Counted from the stretch's first letter, positions 1 through 6,122 are shown. The stretch is 10,883 bases of DNA from JBFEYJ01 sp041562215 (GCA_041562215.1 JBFEYJ010000092.1:1-10883); one strand, 5' to 3'. Notes: generated by a model not told the origin, from the sequence alone. A program made the numbers and translations.

Positions 1-393
1 GGTGACGATCTGCCCCTCGGCGGCGATCACCTCGGTGCCGGGGCCGATAATGATATCGACCCCCGGCTGGATGTCGGGATTGCCCGCCTTACCGATGGCG
101 GCGATTCGGCCTTCCTTCAGGCCGATGTCCGCCTTGACGATCCCCCAGTGGTCGAGGATCAGGGCGTTGGTGATCACGGTGTCGACCACCTCGGCCCCTT
201 CATCCAACGTCGCACACTGGCTCTGCCCCATACCGTCACGGATCACCTTGCCGCCGCCAAACTTCACCTCCTCGCCATAGAGCGTGTAGTCCTTCTCCAC
301 CTCAATCCACAATTCGGTGTCACCGAGCCGAAGCCGGTCACCGACAGTGGGTCCATACATCTCCACATAGGCCTGACGAGAGATTGTGGTCAT
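1..393 (-). CDS. ureC: Urease subunit alpha, N-terminal part (cut by window edge)
   Basis: This is the first 131 codons of the catalytic alpha subunit of urease, the cytoplasmic nickel enzyme that hydrolyses urea to ammonia and carbamate. The N-terminus MTTISRQAYVEMYGPTVGDR and the later GEEVKFGGGKVIRDGMGQ, ALILDHWGIVKADIG and GKAGNPDIQPGV stretches are characteristic of UreC. The frame stays open to base 1 and stops just before where the AGG-DTHIH nickel-ligand motif is expected, so the active site is not in view. The ATG at 393 overlaps the ureB stop codon (ATGA) and is preceded by a strong GGAGG ribosome site inside the ureB tail, which indicates translational coupling. Identity is very secure; only completeness of the gene cannot be judged. 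Confidence 0.97.
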   Translation of the reverse strand, partial: MTTISRQAYVEMYGPTVGDRLRLGDTELWIEVEKDYTLYGEEVKFGGGKVIRDGMGQSQCATLDEGAEVVDTVITNALILDHWGIVKADIGLKEGRIAAIGKAGNPDIQPGVDIIIGPGTEVIAAEGQIVT

Positions 394-707
394 GATGTCG
401 CCTCCAGTTTGCCCATCACCTTACCGTTGAAGCCATAGACCTCACGTCTGCCGCCCAGCGCCACCAGCTCCACCTCACGGCGCTGCCCCGGCTCGAAGCG
501 CACCGCGGTACCGGCGGCGATGTTGAGGCGAAATCCACGTGTTGCCTCACGGTCAAATTCAAGCGCGGCATTAGTCTCGTAGAAGTGGTAGTGGGAACCG
601 ACCTGGATCGGCCGGTCACCGCTGTTGGCCACCGTTATGGTGAGCGTTTCACGCCCGACATTGATCGTGATCTCGCCCGGCTGGACCTCCAACTCTCCTG
701 GAATCAT
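390..707 (-). CDS. ureB: Urease subunit beta
   Basis: The 105-residue product is the beta structural subunit of urease, which packs with UreA and UreC in the cytoplasmic apoenzyme. The start MIPGELEVQPGEITINVGRE, the VANSGDRPIQVGSHYHFYE core and the C-terminal GGRREVYGFNGKVMG are family hallmarks, and the length is normal for bacteria with separate UreA and UreB. The ATG at 707 follows a good GGGAGAG ribosome site and lies 10 bp after the ureA stop. Its TGA overlaps the ureC ATG by one base on each side. There is no fusion to UreA such as occurs in Helicobacter. Identity is secure. Confidence 0.97.
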   Translation of the reverse strand: MIPGELEVQPGEITINVGRETLTITVANSGDRPIQVGSHYHFYETNAALEFDREATRGFRLNIAAGTAVRFEPGQRREVELVALGGRREVYGFNGKVMGKLEATS

Positions 708-717
708 TACTCTCTCC

Positions 718-1020
718 CTAGATGATCGGGTTGTGGACAGTGACCAGTTTGGTCCCGTCAGGGAAGGTGGCCTCGACCTGCACCTCGGGGATCATCTCGG
801 CAATCCCCTCCATCACATCATCCCGTGTCAGCAAGGTAGCGCCATATCCCATCAGCTCAGCCACGGTACGTCCGTCACGCGCCCCCTCCATGATGGCGCA
901 GGAGATAAAGGCGACCGCCTCCGGATAGTTGAGCTTTACCCCCCGCTCCTTGCGCCGCTCAGCCAGCAGCCCCGCCGTAAAGAGGAGCAGCTTGTCTTTT
1001 TCCCGTGGTGTCAGTTCCAT
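718..1020 (-). CDS. ureA: Urease subunit gamma
   Basis: The 100-residue product is the gamma structural subunit of urease. It begins MELTPREKDKLLLFTAGLLA and carries RGVKLNYPEAVAFIS, the MEGARDGRTVAELM stretch, and a C-terminal VQVEATFPDGTKLVTVHNPI, all typical of UreA, and the length matches the family. The gene lies 38 bp after ureD and 10 bp before ureB on the same strand, giving the common proteobacterial order ureD-A-B-C. The ribosome site before the ATG at 1020 is weak (GAGAA). I see no separate promoter or terminator between ureD and ureA, so it is probably read from the promoter upstream of the nickel permease. Confidence 0.97.
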   Translation of the reverse strand: MELTPREKDKLLLFTAGLLAERRKERGVKLNYPEAVAFISCAIMEGARDGRTVAELMGYGATLLTRDDVMEGIAEMIPEVQVEATFPDGTKLVTVHNPII

Positions 1021-1058
1021 CGTCTGTTCTCGCTTATTTTGTACTTCGAATAACCCAA

Positions 1059-1910
1059 TCAGGTACTCCAGATCCGAGGCAATGAACCGGCGCCACCAGC
1101 CAAACCCTCACGCAGGTGGGGACGCAGTTGCTGCCAAATCCGGGTAAAACCGTGACGCGCCTCCAGGGCATCACCGCCCAGATAACGGACAATCAGTACT
1201 TGCGGCAGCTGGGACAGGACAATACGCTCACCATAGTTGGCGACCGCCTCTCTTAACTCATCGAGCTGAGAGGAAAAATCTCCGGTCGCCACCATCGTGG
1301 CAAATACCGGTTCTGCGGCGAGCCCCCAGGCAGCCCGCTGCGCCTCACTCCCCCCCTGCCAGCTGCTGCGTTCCAACAGTAGTGGTTCGTCCCCGCGCCA
1401 GATCTCCAGGCGCTGACGCAGCAAACCGTGATCAAACAGCTCACCACTGGCGGGCCGACCCAGACACAAAATCTCCCAACCGATGAAGACGGCAGTGCCG
1501 GAAAGTTCGACCTTTGTCAGTGAATCAACCCGTGCACCGGCGAAGAGGATCGTCTCCTGCGGCAGCCACTCCAGCAGTGCCCCATCCTCTATCCTGAGAT
1601 GCTGGATCTGTGTCGCCATCGAACCGGCGCTGCGATAAAACTTGCCTGCCGCCGGGGTAGTAATGAGGGCGTGCGTCTGTAGCCCTAAATTGGCCACCAA
1701 TTCCAAACGATCACCGCCGACCACGCCTCCCGGCGGATGAATTAAATAGTTGTGGCAACACCCGTCCCCCTCGGGGTAGAAGGATCGCTGTACCAGCAGC
1801 GGCCCGTAATGCTGACGCCGCGCCAATACCGTGCGCTCACCACGGCGCTCATAGCTCAACTCCAGCCGGGCAGCCCACCCCTGGACAAGAGAAGGTTCAG
1901 GCAAGGCCAT
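1059..1910 (-). CDS. ureD: Urease accessory protein UreD
   Basis: UreD is the chaperone that binds the urease apoprotein and, with UreF and UreG, helps load carbon dioxide and nickel into the active site. The 283-residue product shows the family stretches NYLIHPPGGVVGGD (about residues 56-69), TTPAAGKFYRS and LPQETILFAGAR, and has normal length. I chose the ATG at 1910 (MALPEPSLVQGW). The frame extends 13 codons further upstream to 1949, but that part lies inside the permease gene and is not typical of UreD. With this start the gene overlaps the end of the permease by 14 bp, suggesting translational coupling. The accessory genes ureE, ureF and ureG are not in the window and would be expected beyond ureC. 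Confidence 0.94.
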   Translation of the reverse strand: MALPEPSLVQGWAARLELSYERRGERTVLARRQHYGPLLVQRSFYPEGDGCCHNYLIHPPGGVVGGDRLELVANLGLQTHALITTPAAGKFYRSAGSMATQIQHLRIEDGALLEWLPQETILFAGARVDSLTKVELSGTAVFIGWEILCLGRPASGELFDHGLLRQRLEIWRGDEPLLLERSSWQGGSEAQRAAWGLAAEPVFATMVATGDFSSQLDELREAVANYGERIVLSQLPQVLIVRYLGGDALEARHGFTRIWQQLRPHLREGLAGGAGSLPRIWST

Positions 1911-2586
1911 GCAGCAACCACCCGCCAAAAGCCACGGCATAGAGCCCAACCGTCGCCCGCAACAGGACCACCAGCCGGGCCGCCCGGTCCGCCAGCCGCT
2001 GCAGCAGCCAGCCTAACGCCCCTCCGAACAGCAGCATCGCCAGGAGCACACCCAACCCGAATAGCAACAGATAGCCCATCCCCAACCACGGCGAGTGCTG
2101 TGCTGCCAGCGGGAACAGGGCGAGGAGCGGGGCCGAGCCGGCGGTACCGTGCATCATCCCTACCAACAGCGGCGCATGGGAGTGTCGAGTTGCAACAAAC
2201 GGATTGCCGGTGGTCGGCTCATGCCAATGGGCGTGTTGTGGTAAATCAATGTGATGGTGAAAGCGAAAGCGCAGGCGACGCTGCCACAGATCGCGCAGCA
2301 CGAAAAAGCCGATGAGCAACAGCACCACCCCGACCAGCGACTCAGCCAGGTGGCTAAGCGATTCAGGAATCGCCATGTCGAGAAGCAGTACCGTCACGCC
2401 AATCAGCAGCAGCACCAGGCCATGGCCCGTCGCCCACTGCAGGAAGAAGCGCCGCACCGCACACCAGCCCTCTCCCTCCTGGCCGCAGGCGAGGCCGGAG
2501 ACCGCGGCGATGTGATCCGCATCGAGGGCGTGCAGCAAGCCGAAGCCAAAGGCCATGGTCAACAGTGCATATAGTGGCTCGTCCAT
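1897..2586 (-). CDS. Nickel permease of the NiCoT/UreH-like type, head of the urease operon
   Basis: The 229-residue product is a polytopic inner-membrane protein with about six hydrophobic segments. Near its N-terminus (residues 19-25) is HALDADH, the HX4DH signature of nickel/cobalt permeases, in the first or second helix. A hydrophilic His-rich stretch follows near the middle (HHHIDLPQHAHWHE), then a second conserved segment, GMMHGTAGSAPLLAL. It most likely imports nickel for urease. The His-rich loop may gather or sense the metal; this is inference. The start at 2586 (MDEPLYALLTMAFG) gives a sensible N-terminus and lies about 22 nt from the predicted sigma-54 start site. Longer starts at 2649 would include the promoter. 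It could be named ureH or a HupE/UreJ relative; the exact subfamily needs a profile search. Confidence 0.88.
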   Translation of the reverse strand: MDEPLYALLTMAFGFGLLHALDADHIAAVSGLACGQEGEGWCAVRRFFLQWATGHGLVLLLIGVTVLLLDMAIPESLSHLAESLVGVVLLLIGFFVLRDLWQRRLRFRFHHHIDLPQHAHWHEPTTGNPFVATRHSHAPLLVGMMHGTAGSAPLLALFPLAAQHSPWLGMGYLLLFGLGVLLAMLLFGGALGWLLQRLADRAARLVVLLRATVGLYAVAFGGWLLHGLA

Positions 2587-2618
2587 TTCTCTACCGATTT
2601 TATTATTGTCATAGAGAA

Positions 2619-2634
2619 TGCAAGGCCCATGCCA
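2619..2634 (-). promoter_or_regulatory. Sigma-54 (RpoN) promoter of the nickel permease-urease operon
   Basis: Read on the minus strand the site is TGGCATGGGCCTTGCA. It matches the sigma-54 consensus TGGCACGRNNNTTGCW at every defined position except one (T instead of C at position 6). The invariant GG and GC are exactly 10 bases apart, as required. The predicted transcription start is near 2608, leaving a leader of about 22 nt before the permease ATG at 2586. Position, orientation and the enhancer-like site upstream agree with each other. The elements are seen directly; promoter activity is inferred. Confidence 0.82.
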
Positions 2635-2647
2635 TTGCTGCTGTAGC

Positions 2648-2669
2648 ACGATCGTTGGGCCACGATCGT
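2648..2669. repeat. Twin ACGATCGT palindromes between promoter and enhancer
   Basis: Two exact copies of the self-complementary octamer ACGATCGT (2648-2655 and 2662-2669) are separated by six bases. With flanks they form a 10-bp direct repeat, CACGATCGTT. The unit could be a tandem operator or an 8-bp hairpin. On the plus strand the hairpin is followed by five T, but no plus-strand gene precedes it, so a terminator role is unlikely. The copies lie about 40-61 bp upstream of the predicted start site. The segment 2646-2660 (GCACGATCGTTGGGC) also loosely resembles a degenerate NtrC site. Confidence 0.6.
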
Positions 2670-2717
2670 TTTTATGACCCGTATTGAGTTCACATGCAGC
2701 ACTGGAATGTCGCGACT

Positions 2718-2736
2718 CCGCACCAAAACAGTGCGG
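2718..2736. promoter_or_regulatory. NtrC-type enhancer palindrome
   Basis: The minus strand reads GCACTGTTTTGGTGC (2720-2734), a perfect match to the NtrC binding consensus GCACY-N5-RGTGC. The dyad extends two further base pairs on each side (CC/GG). Its centre is about 119 bp upstream of the start site predicted from the sigma-54 promoter, the distance range in which NtrC enhancers commonly act. NtrC would activate the nickel-urease operon under nitrogen limitation. Another activator with a similar operator cannot be excluded. Confidence 0.75.
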
Positions 2737-3024
2737 GCAGCATGTTTAACTAATGAGCAAAAAAGGAGAGAAAAAGGAAGGTCCGTCTCGGTGAGGCGCA
2801 CGGCCACCACAAACGGGATCGCTGGTGCACGGGTTAGCGTTCAGCCGGACAGCGACACCAGCAGAGCACTAACCATGGAATGAATGAGGAACATCGGGAG
2901 GGTGAAGCGAGTGACAACGGTTAAAGGTGTTCAACTGTAGCAATACGATTGAACAGATAATGACCAATCTGTAAGGAGGTCCCTATCAGGACAATTCTGA
3001 ATTACTTCAGCTGAACTCATACAG
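2737..3024. other. Intergenic stretch without a recognised gene
   Basis: Between the NtrC-like site and the end of the next minus-strand gene I see no convincing coding frame on either strand. It contains a lone NtrC-like half-site (GGTGCA near 2826) and an orphan ribosome-site-like TAAGGAGGT at 2972-2980 with no start codon at a useful distance. Confidence 0.5.
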
Positions 3025-3528
3025 TTAATGATATGCCTCACAATCATCAAGCGGTGCCTGGACGGGAATATTCAGTACATTGTCTGTTACGCCGCCATCC
3101 TCCAATCCCTGCACGAAAACAGCATCCCGCCCCAAAAGCGACCAAGTGGCAAGTTTCTCATCAGGCTCTGTAAACACCACCCGGAAGTTCGGAGACTCAT
3201 ACTCATTTGTTAGTTGTATATCAATTTTAGACCCTTGTGCCTGTCCACTTACTACCGAGTACAAAGCGGCTTCCTGGCCCATGTTGTAAACGAGCATGAT
3301 ACGTCCACCTTCTCGATAAAACCTAAGTGAGGTGAGCCCGGCATCACAGTATTCCTGGATCACGAGTCTTTTATTGTCCTCATACAACTCCACCCATCGA
3401 TGAGGGATCCGTTGGTAAATCTCGTCACTGGATAGTTCTGCCGTCTGGTATGTTTCAGCAGGTACAGGGTAAATCCAACATAGCATAACTACCACTACAC
3501 TGGTTCGAATTTTTCTGAATAAGGTCAT
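3025..3528 (-). CDS. Secreted protein of unknown function, 167 aa
   Basis: I do not recognise this family. The N-terminus (MTLFRKIRTSVVVVMLCWIY, ending VPA-E) is a clear Sec signal peptide with probable cleavage after residue 24, so the mature protein of about 143 residues should be periplasmic or secreted. It is rich in beta-type alternation and acidic overall. It has only two cysteines after the signal (residues 61 and 163), which could form a disulfide. The ATG at 3528 has a good AAGGG ribosome site six bases upstream. No neighbour suggests a role; it heads or ends no obvious operon, with 212 bp separating it from the next gene upstream. It lies at the edge of the AT-rich cassette-like patch. 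Confidence 0.75.
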   Translation of the reverse strand: MTLFRKIRTSVVVVMLCWIYPVPAETYQTAELSSDEIYQRIPHRWVELYEDNKRLVIQEYCDAGLTSLRFYREGGRIMLVYNMGQEAALYSVVSGQAQGSKIDIQLTNEYESPNFRVVFTEPDEKLATWSLLGRDAVFVQGLEDGGVTDNVLNIPVQAPLDDCEAYH

Positions 3529-3740
3529 AGAGATCCCTTTTATTTGCTAGTGACGTTTCTTTAGATAGACATGACAGATTCACACGGCATCCGTCCCACG
3601 GAAAAAGTAATGCGCGGAAGAAAAAGAAGAATAGATACGCAATATTTTGTCCACATAAGCGCCCCCTGTACTAACCTTGACAACTAAGCTATAGGACGGA
3701 AAAGGAGTGTTGCTGATTAGTCTCAATTTCGTTCGCGTTG

Positions 3741-4388
3741 TTATCCGCAATTTTCACAACGATGCTTCCAATCAAACTTGGGGATATTGATTCTTCGGTT
3801 TATGGTTTGATCCCAGTCCACTGAAAACCCAACCTTTTCCAGCTCTTCTTGCACCGCCAGACCTACTGTACTTTTGTCTGGGACATCACCCTCCACATGA
3901 TCAAACGCAAGCATCAGGCCCGAGCCTGTTAGAGCTCGCTCAATATCCTGTCCATGATAGAAACAGTACCCAAAGAATGTTCCAGCAGGATAACTCTGTA
4001 TTAGTTCATGTGCATCCTCATGGCCATCTGACATTGTGTAGCCAGCATCATGAAGACAAAGAACACCTCTCTTTTTTAAATTAGCAAATACGTCATTCAA
4101 CCTGTCAAAATCTGTAATATTAGGCCAGTTTTCTTCTTCCCTTAGTTTTTTTGCAAATTCAAGAGTAACCGCTTCTCGAAGCATTTCCTCATTTGCCTCT
4201 TCTTCCAGAATGTCCGTAACCATTGCTTGTATTTGTTCCGGTGAGTCAAAGCCACTCCATACACGGTTCTTTATGGATTCAAGTATATATTCATCAATCT
4301 CGTTCATTTGGTTTTCCGTAGCAAATAAACTCACATTAATACTTATAGATATACATACAGTGAATAGAAAATCTCTCATCACAGACAT
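3741..4388 (-). CDS. Exported DUF6891-like protein
   Basis: The C-terminal two thirds carry GVLCLHDAGYTMSDGHEDA, GTFFGYCFYHGQDIERAL and GLMLAFDHVEGD, a pattern I associate with the DUF6891 family of unknown function; this match is from memory and needs a profile search. Unlike usual cytoplasmic members, the N-terminus (MRDFLFTVCISISINVSLFA) looks like a signal peptide or anchor. A charged, probably helical stretch (residues about 20-90) follows. The protein ends in CENCG, a CxxC at the extreme C-terminus. Start is uncertain: ATG 4388, ATG 4379 and GTG 4406 all lack a clear ribosome site. It lies about 50 bp downstream of the GFA-family gene and could be co-transcribed with it. Base composition is distinctly AT-rich compared with the urease and argH genes. 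Confidence 0.7.
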   Translation of the reverse strand: MSVMRDFLFTVCISISINVSLFATENQMNEIDEYILESIKNRVWSGFDSPEQIQAMVTDILEEEANEEMLREAVTLEFAKKLREEENWPNITDFDRLNDVFANLKKRGVLCLHDAGYTMSDGHEDAHELIQSYPAGTFFGYCFYHGQDIERALTGSGLMLAFDHVEGDVPDKSTVGLAVQEELEKVGFSVDWDQTINRRINIPKFDWKHRCENCG

Positions 4389-4437
4389 CGTTGCTTTAAA
4401 AGTCACATCAAAACGGAGTGTCCCTTGGACAGCTTGT

Positions 4438-4875
4438 TTATGTTCCTAACCTGCTATCTCGCCCTTCACTATATTTTGGTAGTTCATCTTGCAGCTCCAC
4501 CCAATTAGCCTTGAATGCGACATAAATATGGGCGTCCGGGCGTTTTTCGATGTCGCTGTCAAGGGTACCGAGTGAGAACTCCACCACAGCCTCATGCCCA
4601 ACGGCTGCCTTAAATATCATGCTTGAGCCACATGTTGAACAAAACATTCTTGATGTCCCATTACTTGCCACATATGTTGAAAGGAGTTCCTCCCCTTGTA
4701 ACCAACGAAAGTTCTCCTTTTTTGCTTCAGCAAATGTGGCAAACGCGGAGCCATGAAATTTACGACACATGGAACAATGGCAGTGCGCCATATGAGGCTC
4801 TATTTTTTTTACTTCATATTTAATTGAACCGCACAAGCATGAACCTTGGTACTGAATACTGTTGTTCTCACTCAT
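4438..4875 (-). CDS. GFA/CENP-V-fold zinc-binding protein
   Basis: The 145-residue product belongs to the glutathione-dependent formaldehyde-activating enzyme (GFA) family. All seven conserved zinc cysteines are visible: C13 and C15 in GSCLCGSIKYEV, C32, C34 and C37 in HCHCSMCRKFHGSAF, and C79 and C82 in RMFCSTCGS. Members are small cytoplasmic proteins. The founding enzyme speeds addition of formaldehyde to glutathione, but most homologues have no proven reaction, and no formaldehyde or glutathione gene is nearby, so the substrate is unknown. The ATG at 4875 has CGGAG ten bases upstream. Proteins of this family are frequent passengers in mobile gene cassettes, which fits the orphan context. 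A short TGTCC-ctt-GGACA hairpin (4419-4431) follows the stop codon. Confidence 0.92.
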   Translation of the reverse strand: MSENNSIQYQGSCLCGSIKYEVKKIEPHMAHCHCSMCRKFHGSAFATFAEAKKENFRWLQGEELLSTYVASNGTSRMFCSTCGSSMIFKAAVGHEAVVEFSLGTLDSDIEKRPDAHIYVAFKANWVELQDELPKYSEGRDSRLGT

Positions 4876-4942
4876 AATATGGCGACTCCGTTCTGGATTG
4901 GCGCGGCTCGTTCCGCATGCAAAAACATAACGTTATATTAGC

Positions 4943-5009
4943 CGGCATACCGTAGAGGTGTACACTTTATGCGATTCTGCACAAGACTTACGTCACGATG
5001 GCATCGCCG
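4943..5009. repeat. Imperfect inverted repeat between the membrane-protein and GFA genes
   Basis: CGGCATACC (4943-4951) pairs with GGCATCGCCG (5000-5009) in a nine-pair stem with one bulged base and one G-T type pair on the minus strand. It lies in the 156-bp spacer and is flanked by GTTAAC (5011-5016) and by AACGTTAT (4930-4937). A stem with an extrahelical base is reminiscent of attC sites, but the spacer lengths to the flanking cores are unequal. Confidence 0.3.
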
Positions 5010-5031
5010 AGTTAACAGATTGTGAATTTTT

Positions 5032-5364
5032 TCAAAATGGCGTTAACTCTACACCTAAAATTCCAATTTCAAGTACAACGGACAGTAGTAGGCCTACAGT
5101 AAATATAATGTAACGTTTGTACTTAAACGTTACTTCTAACCAACATAAATAACTATCTAGTGCAGGGCCGGCTAAATATAGGGTGTTGGCAATGAATGCA
5201 TAAACCAATGAATGAACAACTATTTCCATGAATGAAGCCTGAGGTTCTCCCCATTCACTAAAATAATATGCATCAACAGACATTACCGAAAATACGATTA
5301 ATAAGACAAGATTATATACAAGACGTAACTTTTCCCATTCCTTAAATATATACTTTATTTTCAT
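5032..5364 (-). CDS. Small integral membrane protein of unknown function, 110 aa
   Basis: I do not recognise the family. The product has three likely membrane helices: about residues 15-34 (LVYNLVLLIVFSVMSVDAYY), 46-68 (MEIVVHSLVYAFIANTLYLAG) and 85-106 (IIFTVGLLLSVVLEIGILGV), joined by short loops. The N-terminal stretch MKIKYIFKEWEKLR is basic and probably cytoplasmic. The ATG at 5364 has no ribosome site. It sits only five bases after GTTAGAT on the minus strand, an arrangement often found at the start of integron gene cassettes. The gene is AT-rich and stands alone, with 156 bp to the GFA gene downstream. Reality as a gene is likely but function is open. Confidence 0.65.
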   Translation of the reverse strand: MKIKYIFKEWEKLRLVYNLVLLIVFSVMSVDAYYFSEWGEPQASFMEIVVHSLVYAFIANTLYLAGPALDSYLCWLEVTFKYKRYIIFTVGLLLSVVLEIGILGVELTPF

Positions 5365-5369
5365 ATCAC

Positions 5370-5488
5370 ATCTAACGACTTGTATCGTCCCAACTGAAGC
5401 GACCGCTGACGCATAGCGACGTAAGGTGCGATGCGATGGCTGGCCGACCTGAAGCGCCGGTTCACACTAAGTCACTTGGGCGGCTTAG
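5370..5488. repeat. Imperfect inverted repeat, possible degenerate attC site
   Basis: The left end reads ATCTAAC (5370-5376) and the right end CTTAGCAT; with one inserted base these are inverted copies. Inside, CCCAACTGA (5389-5397) and TCACTTGGG (5472-5480) are inverted with one mismatch. Read on the minus strand the element ends in GTTAGAT, which fits the R' core GTTRRRY of integron attC sites, five bases before the membrane-protein ATG. The opposite core is degenerate, so this remains a weak candidate. Confidence 0.3.
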
Positions 5489-6122
5489 CATGGTGGAATG
5501 CCTCAGTAACTCGGGTATGAGCTTGGCACATCGTCACTATTGCCTGCGATTATACCGGGCGAAACTAGAACGATAAAATCAACAAAGATCGACTTTCCGC
5601 TAAATCCGGAATGAAATCATCAGCAGTTACTCCAGCAAAGCCTATTGCCGCAATTAATAAGACACCCACCAACATCAGGAAACCCAATACACTACCGGAA
5701 ATGGATGTTATCAGCATCACCCGCCCGGCAAACCCTACGATTGATTTAACCAGACCTTAGGGTTGCGTCCAGTATACAACAACCCGGCGAGGTTCTTCAT
5801 CGTCTGTTGTATGACCTGCAGCCATTCCGTGACAGCGATGGTCATCGCCGGGATGATCCGTGAGACACTGGAAACGCATGAGAAACAGTGGGAGATGTGG
5901 ATCCGGCAGGTCGTTAAACGGGAAAATTAAGTTCGGCGGCTCGTTATACCCCGGTAGTTTTTACTGCCGTTGATTTCACCTTGCCACAAGAAGCAGAGTG
6001 ATAGCTGTGCTAATTATCCTCTGGATGCCGGAATTCTCCGAACAAAAATATTTTTCGATCTGACAAATATATTTCCTTTTAATTTATGAAGTCGGTCATC
6101 TTTTCCCCTAATTATTCTTTAA
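5489..6122. other. Long gap with only short or interrupted frames
   Basis: No intact gene of ordinary size is visible. On the minus strand a frame runs from ATG 5879 (MRFQCLTDHPGDD...) to a TAA at 5757-5759, and the same frame continues to a TAG at 5565. On the plus strand a 39-codon frame from about 5812 to 5930 ends in HEKQWEMWIRQVVKREN. These look like remnants or chance frames. The segment 5990-6122 is AT-rich with nothing recognised. Confidence 0.5.
5565..5717 (-). CDS. Possible small membrane peptide, 50 aa, or tail of a broken gene
   Basis: The frame from ATG 5717 encodes a peptide whose first two thirds form one strong hydrophobic segment (GSVLGFLMLVGVLLIAAIGF), followed by an acidic tail (TADDFIPDLAESRS). 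Upstream the same frame is open back to a TAA at 5757-5759, adding GLVKSIVGFAGRV, and beyond that stop it is open again to ATG 5879. So this could be a genuine one-helix peptide, or the second half of a roughly 100-codon membrane-protein gene interrupted by one stop. No ribosome site supports the internal start. I know of no family match. Confidence 0.25.
   Translation of the reverse strand: MLITSISGSVLGFLMLVGVLLIAAIGFAGVTADDFIPDLAESRSLLILSF

Noticed and set aside
625..1053. 142-codon plus-strand frame opposite ureB and ureA
   Set aside because: It is the complement of conserved urease genes and has no protein-like motifs.
1752..2315. 187-codon plus-strand frame opposite ureD and the nickel permease
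   Set aside because: It is a Pro/Ala/Arg-rich shadow of two well-supported minus-strand genes.
2648..2673. Hairpin ACGATCGT-N6-ACGATCGT followed by five T, read as a plus-strand terminator
   Set aside because: No plus-strand gene lies upstream; the location inside a promoter region makes an operator or structural repeat more likely.
2972..2980. Perfect ribosome-site-like TAAGGAGGT on the plus strand
   Set aside because: No ATG, GTG or TTG follows at a usable distance, and the only nearby frame ends within about ten codons.
3677..3682. TTGACA resembling a sigma-70 -35 box on the plus strand
   Set aside because: No -10-like hexamer follows at 16-18 bp and no plus-strand gene lies downstream.
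4419..4431. TGTCC-ctt-GGACA hairpin after the GFA gene, considered as a terminator
   Set aside because: The stem is only five pairs and no adjacent T-run follows on the minus strand.
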